A stretch of 10,868 nt of DNA from Patescibacteria group bacterium (GTDB lineage Bacteria; Patescibacteriota; Patescibacteriia; UBA9934). The stretch covers positions 1 through 10,868 of the forward strand of contig JAHILS010000079.1 in NCBI GenBank assembly GCA_018896835.1, in the 5' to 3' direction. The notes below the pieces were generated by a model. It worked only from the letters and a program-made list of their open reading frames with translations, had not been told where the DNA came from and did not search any database. Position numbers and translations under genes: made by a program. Positions 6,132 to 10,868 of the stretch are shown here, piece by piece (the first letter of the stretch is position 1; each line of letters opens with the position of its first letter).

Positions 6132-6193
6132 CTGGATGGGTGGTTTTGATTGTGTCTATAGAATGGATGAGCCATAAATTAAATCAATTAATT

Positions 6194-6228
6194 CCAGCTT
6201 TCGCTGGCGTGCCAGAAAATGATATAAT
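6194..6228 (+). promoter_or_regulatory. scpA promoter with overlapping hairpin half-sites
   Basis: A consensus -10 box TATAAT lies at 6223-6228, only 6 nt before the scpA ATG, which predicts a leaderless transcript. The -35 region (about 6199-6205) is poor and falls inside an inverted repeat, CCAGC (6194-6198) with GCTGG (6203-6207). GCTGG also pairs as CTGGC-GT-GCCAG (6204-6215). The three alternating half-sites could be an operator or alternative hairpins, or simply part of a dispersed repeat. Confidence 0.5.
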
Positions 6229-6234
6229 ACCCGC

Positions 6235-6936
6235 ATGATTTCATTTGAAACCAAACAAGAGGCGTTTGCTGGCCCATTGGGGTTATTGTTGGAATTGCTA
6301 GACAAACATGAGTTGGAAATAAAGGACGTAAACCTAGCTCAGGTTACTGATGAATATTTAGAGCGTTTGGCAAAGGAGACTGTTCTGCCAGAGGAAATGG
6401 CAGATTTTTTAGTTATTGCTTCGCGCCTTATTTATCTTAAATCAAGGGAATTATTGCCTTATTTAAGAATCGATGATGAGGAAGAAAAAGTAGAGGACTT
6501 AGAAGACCAGCTCCGGCTTTATAGATTATTTGTGGACGCTGCCGACCGGCTTGAGGCGCAGTTTTTAAAGCCAACCAAGTCTTATTTGCGACCTTATAGT
6601 AAATCGATCATTGAGGCTGATGGCGGATTTTACCCAGCGGAAAACATAAATATTATAAATTTACACCAAGCCTTCAGGTCACTGCTTAAACGCATGGAAC
6701 CGTTTTTGGCTTTACAAGAAGTTTCCATGCAAAGAGTCAAGTCAATTGAAGAACGGCTTGACGAATTAAAAACTGCCTTGACTGCTAGGGCAAAGATGAG
6801 TTTTAAAGACATTGTTGCTGGCGCCAAGAGTCGGGTCGAAGTCGTGGTTAGCTTCCTGGCATTGCTCGAGCTTATGCGCCGACAAATTGTCAAAGTTAAG
6901 CAGAAAGATAAAGAAATAATTATTGAAAGAGTATGA
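6235..6936 (+). CDS. scpA: Segregation and condensation protein A (kleisin)
   Basis: ScpA is the kleisin that bridges the two Smc heads in the bacterial condensin Smc-ScpAB, which compacts and segregates newly replicated DNA. The 233-residue protein has the characteristic start (F-x-GPLGLLLELLDKHELEI, about 11-29), the conserved helix ADFLVIASRLIYLKSRELLP (56-75), an acidic linker with EDLEDQLRLYRLF, and a C-terminal winged helix (VVVSFLALLELMRRQIVKVKQ, about 203-223) that contacts Smc. The length is typical. The ATG at 6235 follows a TATAAT box by 6 nt and lacks a Shine-Dalgarno. Its stop overlaps scpB by 4 nt (ATGA), the usual tight scpAB coupling. A DnaA-box-like cluster lies about 100 nt upstream. 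Confidence 0.95.
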   Translation: MISFETKQEAFAGPLGLLLELLDKHELEIKDVNLAQVTDEYLERLAKETVLPEEMADFLVIASRLIYLKSRELLPYLRIDDEEEKVEDLEDQLRLYRLFVDAADRLEAQFLKPTKSYLRPYSKSIIEADGGFYPAENINIINLHQAFRSLLKRMEPFLALQEVSMQRVKSIEERLDELKTALTARAKMSFKDIVAGAKSRVEVVVSFLALLELMRRQIVKVKQKDKEIIIERV

Positions 6937-7499
6937 ATCAACTTGAACCTAAAATTGAAGCCCTGTTGTTTCTTAGTACCAAACCAATGACGTTTGCTAG
7001 GCTGGCAAAGCTTTTGCAAATCAAAAGTTCGGAACTTGAAGTAATTATTAAAGAAATGGCCGAAAAGATGAACGTGAGTGAAAGAGGGATCCATTTAGTA
7101 ATATCACAAGACGCTGTTACTTTGGCCACAAATCCAGAACTTGCCCAAGAGCTATCAGATCTTACAAAAGATGACATGGAGTCAGACCTCACTCGTCCGC
7201 AGCTTGAAACATTAACTATTATTGCCTACCGAGCACCAGTTACTAAAGCTGAAATCGAACAGATTCGCGGAGTTAATTGCAGTATTATTCTGCGGAATCT
7301 TCTTATGCGTGGACTGATAGAAGAGCAAGATGATAAAGCAAAGCTTCAACCAGTCTACTTGCTTTCATCCAAAATGTTGCGCCATTTAGGCATCCACAAA
7401 GTAGAAGAATTGCCTGATTATTCCGAGCTTCATCAAAATGCCAAAATCGACCGTTTACTTGAGTCGATTATAAATGATCCAGAGCAGTATGCTGTTTAA
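6933..7499 (+). CDS. scpB: Segregation and condensation protein B
   Basis: ScpB dimers bind the middle of ScpA and regulate the Smc-ScpAB condensin. The 188-residue protein contains two winged-helix units: the first about 1-75 (LEPKIEALLFLSTKPMTFARLAKLL), the second about 86-165 with the highly conserved RPQLETLTIIAYRAPVTKAEIEQIRG (88-113) and the C-terminal YLLSSKMLRHLGI...ELPDYSEL. The length is typical for the family. It starts within the scpA stop codon (4-nt overlap), so translational coupling should keep the subunits balanced. Its 3' end overlaps the start of the downstream carboxypeptidase gene by 11 or 26 nt, depending on which start that gene uses. Confidence 0.95.
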   Translation: MNQLEPKIEALLFLSTKPMTFARLAKLLQIKSSELEVIIKEMAEKMNVSERGIHLVISQDAVTLATNPELAQELSDLTKDDMESDLTRPQLETLTIIAYRAPVTKAEIEQIRGVNCSIILRNLLMRGLIEEQDDKAKLQPVYLLSSKMLRHLGIHKVEELPDYSELHQNAKIDRLLESIINDPEQYAV

Positions 7500-8460
7500 A
7501 GTCATTGCTCAGTTCTTAGTAGCAGTATCTCTAGTGCAGATCATGCCCGTGGATGCTTCAATTTTGGAATATCGAGCGGGTCAGGGGTCGACTGAACAAG
7601 CAGTGATGAATAATCAGGAACTTGACTTTGCATATGCGTCTTTGCCTGTTGCCCAAAATCGCCAATATCCCATGAAGGTGAATGTAGATTCTTATGGGAT
7701 TGTGACAACTGCCTATAGCGCTTTGGTGGTGGATGATGCTAGTGGGGCAGTGTTGTTTGAAAAGCATCCAGATGCCTTGCGTTCGATTGGTAGCGTAACA
7801 AAGCTCATGACAGTACTAGTGTTTTTGGAGCAAAATTCAGATCTTAATCAAATCGTTTCGCTTGATCCAAGTTTAGATTTTATTGGTGGTGGTATGGTTT
7901 ATTTGGGTTATTTTAATGGAGTATCTCTGCGTGATGTGCTGGGGGCTAGTTTGGTAGGATCAGACAACACGGCCACCGAATCACTTGTTCGATTTTCCGG
8001 ACTTTCGCAGGAAGATTTTCTTTCTCGCATGAACGCTAAAGCCGACGAGCTTGGTATGGTGCAAACAGATTTTTATGACTTTACCGGCATTGATGCCAAT
8101 AACATGTCAACTGCCAATGAGCTAGTATTATTGCTCAAAGAAGCAGAGGCTAATAAGATCATGTCGTATTTCATGCAACAGCCGACTTATACTATTACTC
8201 AAGCGTCGGGTCGCTCCGTTACCATCCAAAACACCAATGGTGTTTTGCAAAGTTTTATAAACCAAGCGCCCTATGACGTTATTGGTGGGAAAACAGGATA
8301 TTTGCCACAAGCTGGTTACGTCTTAATCACCACAGTTGAGAATAATGGAAATAGAGTGCATGTTGTAGTGATGGGAGCAGAGTCCAAAACCGCCCGTGTC
8401 AACGAAGCAAAAGGCCTGGCCTATTGGGCGTTTAAGACGTTCCAGTGGCCTGAGAAATAG
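7474..8460 (+). CDS. D-alanyl-D-alanine carboxypeptidase, peptidase S11 (PBP5-like)
   Basis: A low-molecular-weight penicillin-binding protein that removes the terminal D-Ala from peptidoglycan stem peptides outside the cytoplasmic membrane. The S11 motifs are complete: SVTK (residues 107-110, nucleophile Ser107 and Lys110), SDN (163-165) and KTG (273-275, in GGKTGY). A hydrophobic N-terminal signal (about residues 10-23, then PVDA) directs export, followed by a linker of about 55 residues of no clear homology. No C-terminal amphipathic anchor or second domain is evident, so the 328-residue protein is essentially the catalytic domain. Two starts are possible, ATG 7474 and ATG 7489; the second gives a shorter signal peptide (MLFKVIAQ) and an 11-nt overlap with scpB. 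It ends in TAG. Likely co-transcribed with scpAB. Confidence 0.93.
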   Translation: MIQSSMLFKVIAQFLVAVSLVQIMPVDASILEYRAGQGSTEQAVMNNQELDFAYASLPVAQNRQYPMKVNVDSYGIVTTAYSALVVDDASGAVLFEKHPDALRSIGSVTKLMTVLVFLEQNSDLNQIVSLDPSLDFIGGGMVYLGYFNGVSLRDVLGASLVGSDNTATESLVRFSGLSQEDFLSRMNAKADELGMVQTDFYDFTGIDANNMSTANELVLLLKEAEANKIMSYFMQQPTYTITQASGRSVTIQNTNGVLQSFINQAPYDVIGGKTGYLPQAGYVLITTVENNGNRVHVVVMGAESKTARVNEAKGLAYWAFKTFQWPEK

Positions 8461-8564
8461 TCATAAATCTTGCCTCCCAGCCATAGAGCCGGGATCAAGC
8501 GACTGTTAATCTCGATAATTGCCAGATTCTTGATCAGGCCAGAAATTATAAAAAGTAAATATTT

Positions 8565-9056
8565 ATGCTCGACTCAATTGTTCAATTTCTGGAATCATTT
8601 CCTCGCGAGTTGGCGACTATTATTTTGTCGGCCTTACCAATTACGGAGTTAAGGCTGGCAATACCAGTAGCAATTCACACTTGGCAATTGCGACCACTAG
8701 ACGCTTTGGGTTACGCGTTATTAGGAAATCTGATTCCGCTTGTGCCGTTATATTTTGGGCTAAATAAGTTACGATCAATCTGTGAAAAATATGCGCCATG
8801 GCTGACGCGCTTGATTGACAAGTCGGTCACCCGAGCCGAGCGTAAAGTTAGTGACAAATATGCCAAGTATGGCGCACTGGCGCTTTTCTTATTTACTGCC
8901 TTGCCTTTGCCTTTAACTGGACTGTGGACAGCCACCTTAGCGGCTGTGGCTCTTAAGATTCCTTTCAAGTACGCAGCACCAAGCATTATTCTAGGGGTAA
9001 TCGTTGCTGGCATAATTGTCACAATCCTTAGCACCAGCGCCAGCGTAATGTTTTAG
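8565..9056 (+). CDS. Small multidrug export-like membrane protein (COG2426/PF06695 type)
   Basis: A 163-residue integral membrane protein. The motifs PITELRLAIP (25-34) and LPLPLTGLWTATLAA (113-127) are the signature of the family annotated as putative small multi-drug export protein (COG2426). Hydrophobic segments lie at about 15-37, 46-67, 103-128 and 137-160. A cationic loop, TRLIDKSVTRAERKVSDKYAKYG, lies between the second and third. The transport role of the family rests on naming rather than strong experiment, so substrate and function are open. It starts 104 nt after dacA, with no Shine-Dalgarno; an A/T-rich TTATAAAAAG (8546-8555) precedes the ATG and may hold a -10 element, without a clear -35. 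It ends in TAG. Confidence 0.85.
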   Translation: MLDSIVQFLESFPRELATIILSALPITELRLAIPVAIHTWQLRPLDALGYALLGNLIPLVPLYFGLNKLRSICEKYAPWLTRLIDKSVTRAERKVSDKYAKYGALALFLFTALPLPLTGLWTATLAAVALKIPFKYAAPSIILGVIVAGIIVTILSTSASVMF

Positions 9057-9068
9057 TTAATTTCTCTT

Positions 9069-9346
9069 ATGAATAAATCACAGATCGCATTATTTAAGGA
9101 TAGGAAAATACGAAAAGCATTTTACGAAAATTAGTGGTAGTTTTCGGTTATTGATGTAATCGGAGCTCTAGTTGATTCCATGATCCCGCAGCGTTATTGG
9201 AGTGATCTAAAAAAGAAGCTTAATAACGAAGGAGGAGAGGTATACGAAAAAATCGTACAACTGAAACTAAAAGCTGTTGATGGGAAAAAATATGAAACAG
9301 TATGGATGCTGACAATGGGGTGGTGAGGATTGTTGAAAGGGCGTAA
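9069..9346 (+). pseudogene. Remnant of a BRO-N domain (phage antirepressor-like) gene
   Basis: Read from ATG 9069, the sequence gives NKSQIALFKDRKIRKAFYEN, then TAG (9132-9134), W, TAG (9138-9140), then FSVIDVIGALVDS, RYWSDLKKKLNNEGGE and LKLKAVDGKKYET. This is the order of motifs in BRO-N proteins (IRK-F---EWWFSVVDVIGALTDS---YWSDLKKRL---LKL-A-DGK-Y-TD). The two stops replace the expected E-W-W. After about 9300 the reading continues in another frame from 9302 (MDADNGVVRIVERA, stop TAA 9344-9346), matching the family's TDVADTEGVLRIIQS, so there is also a frameshift, and the rest is missing. Such proteins occur in phages and in many Patescibacteria. Read-through of TAG is unlikely because TAG ends intact genes here. 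Confidence 0.8.
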
Positions 9347-9349
9347 CAA

Positions 9350-9387
9350 AAAACAGTATGTTGTCCTATTGGATAATATACTGTTTT
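9350..9387. terminator. Bidirectional terminator between convergent genes
   Basis: A 17-bp stem pairs 9350-9366 with 9371-9387 around a TATT loop, with two G-T pairs and no mismatch. A-rich and T-rich ends on both sides let it act in both directions. The right end enters the stop codon (9386-9388) of the minus-strand gene, and the left end is 3 nt past the end of the BRO-N remnant. Confidence 0.82.
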
Positions 9388-9847
9388 AAATTTGAGTTAT
9401 GATTATTAAAATTAGGATCAGTTGACCAACAAGAGCAGTTGGAAGTTTTATGTCGTGGTAACGGTTTATGAAAAAGTCGTGGAAGTAAAAGTGAAGGTCG
9501 TTGATGGGTTTAAGAAATTTAGATTTCGTAAGATCGTGTAAGCCAACAAGAAGATCTGGGAGAATACTGCCAGCAATAGCTGAGGTGAAAGCGAGTTCGG
9601 AGGTTGATCTTGAAATATGGATAAGGATCATTATCAAGTAAATAGCGATAATGCCGTCGATGGTGCCGTAGGTGAAAGCGCCTTTTTTCTTTTTGTGAAC
9701 TCGTAAATTGTCAGAAATTTTACTATCACCATGCGGAATCATATCCAATAAAAAGTGTGACACAAATCCGATGATAAAGCCAAGGAGGGGATTGCCAACC
9801 GATATTCCAATTACCGCGCCAACGGCTGTGTGTGTGCTAAGTGTCAT
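9386..9847 (-). CDS. YdjM-like small membrane protein (putative metal-dependent hydrolase)
   Basis: A 153-residue, strongly hydrophobic protein. The N-terminal THTAVGAVIG (5-14) and SHFLLDMIPHGD (30-41), with H6, H31, D35 and H39, followed later by GTIDG (61-65), SILPDLL (94-100) and H104, resemble the His/Asp pattern of membrane-bound YdjM/LexA-binding-type putative hydrolases (PF04307). That assignment is tentative and activity is unproven. About four membrane segments are visible (8-34, 63-79, 88-103, 136-152). I start it at ATG 9847, not at the upstream in-frame GTG 9892, because a good promoter lies between them (9857-9885) and the conserved part begins at 9847. The stop codon is inside the bidirectional terminator. 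Convergent with the BRO-N remnant and divergent from the gene at 9979. Confidence 0.6.
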   Translation of the reverse strand: MTLSTHTAVGAVIGISVGNPLLGFIIGFVSHFLLDMIPHGDSKISDNLRVHKKKKGAFTYGTIDGIIAIYLIMILIHISRSTSELAFTSAIAGSILPDLLVGLHDLTKSKFLKPINDLHFYFHDFFINRYHDIKLPTALVGQLILILIIITQI

Positions 9848-9856
9848 AATGAAATA

Positions 9857-9885
9857 AGTATAAGGTAGTGTGAGGGATAGGTAAA
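9857..9885 (-). promoter_or_regulatory. Candidate promoter of the YdjM-like gene
   Basis: On the minus strand TTTACC (9885-9880) and TATACT (9862-9857) are 17 nt apart. The -10 box is 9 nt from the ATG at 9847, so the mRNA would be leaderless or nearly so. It lies downstream of the alternative GTG start at 9892, which argues against that longer form. Confidence 0.5.
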
Positions 9886-9978
9886 GGTTCACATGGGCTG
9901 TGTATAAAATATTTGCTTTTTTTTGCTAATAGATGAAAATTATAGTTGTTAATAATTATTAATAATTAATTTCTTAAT

Positions 9979-10683
9979 ATGTCAGGATTTGATAAAGGAG
10001 AAATGGGTCTCGTAAGTGAGAAACATGAAACAAAAGAGGGTGTTGGACGCGAACTTGATAGTGTTATTAAGGGACTCAGAGAATCAGCAGCTCCAATTGC
10101 AGAACAGCTACGCGGATTGTTTCCGCCGAAAGATAGAGGAGCATGGTTCGGTCGTGATGGTATGGCGAATGTTGACACAGAAGCATTGGGTGCATTTGTC
10201 TCTATGTTAGGAGAAGCAAAGAAAGAGGCAGAGGTATTGCAAGCGAATATTGCGATTGAGCGATCACATATTGAGGGAATTGATGCGACTGAGCGTGGTA
10301 AGAGGATAGCAAAACTCAAGAATGCTTGGGGTGATAATTTTGAAAATAAATACTTCAATCAAATTGAAAAGTTTATGCCGAGGAGCATGAATGTTACAAG
10401 TCCTACATCTGATTTATATGAAATTAATTTTGAACCTTTTCAATTAGATCTCTCATACGGTTTTGTTTCAGATGATGAAAAGAGGCGGTATCAAGATGTA
10501 ATTGGAACCTTCACGATCATCGCTGATCAGTTTGCGGATGATTACTTTGGTGGAGAACCAGAAGGTACGATTGAGGTTTCATTAGATCCATCTGGAACTG
10601 TTATAGTAAGTATTGTAGAAAATGGGCAGGGGCTAGATAAACGATTTGCTGAAGAATTTACAAAATTATTGAGTACAATGTAG
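9979..10683 (+). CDS. Orphan hypothetical protein, possibly with degenerate GHKL-like C-terminus
   Basis: A 234-residue protein I do not recognise, with no signal peptide or membrane segment. Residues 1-135 are charged and mostly helical (RELDSVIKGLRESAAPIAEQL, GEAKKEAEVLQANIAIE). The C-terminal part (about 145-234) is more mixed: EINFEPFQLDLSYGF, then IADQFADDYF, then GTIEVSLDPSGTVIVSIVENGQGLD. The last block resembles the beta-hairpin plus G1 box (DNGxGI) of HATPase_c/GHKL domains, with IADQFADDYF roughly where an N-box would be. The protein ends 14 residues later, so lid and G2 box are missing and ATP binding is doubtful. The ATG at 9979 follows a very AT-rich tract without Shine-Dalgarno or clear promoter. 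It stands alone, with terminator-like structure downstream. Confidence 0.72.
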   Translation: MSGFDKGEMGLVSEKHETKEGVGRELDSVIKGLRESAAPIAEQLRGLFPPKDRGAWFGRDGMANVDTEALGAFVSMLGEAKKEAEVLQANIAIERSHIEGIDATERGKRIAKLKNAWGDNFENKYFNQIEKFMPRSMNVTSPTSDLYEINFEPFQLDLSYGFVSDDEKRRYQDVIGTFTIIADQFADDYFGGEPEGTIEVSLDPSGTVIVSIVENGQGLDKRFAEEFTKLLSTM

Positions 10684-10706
10684 TTTTTATTAATTTTTTA
10701 TACAAA

Positions 10707-10730
10707 AATCCTCCAATTATTTGGGGGATT
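10707..10730 (-). terminator. Hairpin terminator, best oriented for the minus strand
   Basis: A 10-bp stem pairs 10707-10716 with 10721-10730 (one G-T pair, TTAT loop). On the minus strand the stem is followed by a run of T (complement of the A-run 10704-10708) and a T/A-rich tail. The plus-strand tail is weak (CTTGG). It therefore probably ends a minus-strand gene from the right, while possibly helping to stop the gene at 9979. Confidence 0.65.
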
Positions 10731-10780
10731 CTTGGTAGCTGGGGTGGTTGATTATTACTTTGCAACTTGCCGTTATTGCT

Positions 10781-10867
10781 TCATGTAGTAATTAAACGAT
10801 TGCGTTCTTCATCTTTTTGTCGCATGAATGGAGTAAGGTACATAAACGTCGTGCTATTTTTCATAAA
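10781..10867 (-). CDS. Possible 3' end of a minus-strand gene (partial)
   Basis: On the minus strand one frame is open from the right edge to TGA at 10783-10781 and reads MKNSTTFMYLTPFMRQKDEERNRLITT after a first Phe codon at the edge. The only support is the open frame, its plausible composition and a minus-oriented terminator about 50 nt downstream. It may also be a chance short frame. I do not recognise a family. The other two minus frames stop within a few codons. Confidence 0.33.
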   Translation of the reverse strand, partial: FMKNSTTFMYLTPFMRQKDEERNRLITT

Positions 10868-10868
10868 A

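Noticed and set aside
6057..6192. Calling this region oriC outright
   Set aside because: The DnaA-box-like cluster and AT tract are suggestive, but there is no strand switch, dnaA or skew evidence in the window, so it is kept as a repeat and a finding only.
6630..7094. Minus-strand open frame across scpA/scpB
   Set aside because: It is opposite two strongly conserved genes and shows no domain or sensible composition; a shadow frame.
8493..8535. Inverted repeat GATCAAG/CTTGATC between dacA and the next gene
   Set aside because: Seven pairs with a 29-nt loop and no T-run; too weak to call a terminator or operator.
8470..8652. 60-codon plus-strand frame overlapping the COG2426-like gene
   Set aside because: It overlaps the start of a gene with clear family motifs and has no features of its own.
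9132..9140. TAG recoding (read-through) in the BRO-N gene
   Set aside because: Intact genes here end in TAG (1118-1120, 8458-8460, 9054-9056), and the same gene also has a frameshift, so decay is simpler.
9848..9892. GTG start extending the YdjM-like protein
   Set aside because: A well-spaced promoter lies inside this stretch and the extra 15 residues precede the conserved region.

Overview
The window most likely comes from a Candidate Phyla Radiation / Patescibacteria (Parcubacteria-like) genome. This rests on compact housekeeping genes, a moderately AT-rich composition, very few Shine-Dalgarno sequences, a CCTGCC/GGCAGG palindromic repeat of the sort I recall from such genomes, and shortened versions of universal proteins (193-aa adenylate kinase, AspRS without its GAD domain). 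The assignment is inference. TAA, TAG and TGA all close genes here, so the standard stop codons apply.

Layout. (1) 1-1331 is accessory DNA: the 3' end of a DpnII/MboI-type GATC restriction endonuclease, then a two-gene module (small HNH nuclease-like protein and a cysteine-rich zinc-ribbon-like protein) bracketed by a 35-bp direct repeat (33/35 identical). (2) 1332-5761 is a same-strand housekeeping block: adk, map, a membrane-anchored DUF7282-like protein, ruvX, recO and aspS, with 2-5 nt gaps or 4-nt overlaps down to recO. It ends in a strong hairpin terminator. (3) 5762-6234 is non-coding: terminator, nested CCTGCC palindromes, a 42-bp-period repeat carrying four DnaA-box-like 9-mers in one orientation with four GATC sites, an AT-rich stretch, and a hairpin-rich promoter region for scpA. 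(4) 6235-9056 holds scpA-scpB-dacA (overlapping) and a COG2426-like small membrane protein. (5) 9057-10868 is accessory again: a BRO-N-domain pseudogene with two in-frame stops and a frameshift, a convergent YdjM-like membrane protein sharing a bidirectional terminator with it, an orphan gene of unknown function, and the probable 3' end of a minus-strand gene at the right edge.

How the genes fit together. The core genes cover nucleotide balance (Adk), N-terminal methionine removal (Map), recombination and repair (RuvX, RecO), aspartate charging (AspS), chromosome condensation (ScpA/ScpB) and cell-wall trimming (DacA). Several promoters put the -10 box only 6-9 nt before the ATG, which suggests leaderless transcripts. 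The most intriguing parts are the DnaA-box/GATC repeat beside scpAB, the GAD-less AspRS, and the repeat-flanked HNH plus cysteine-rich pair beside a restriction gene.
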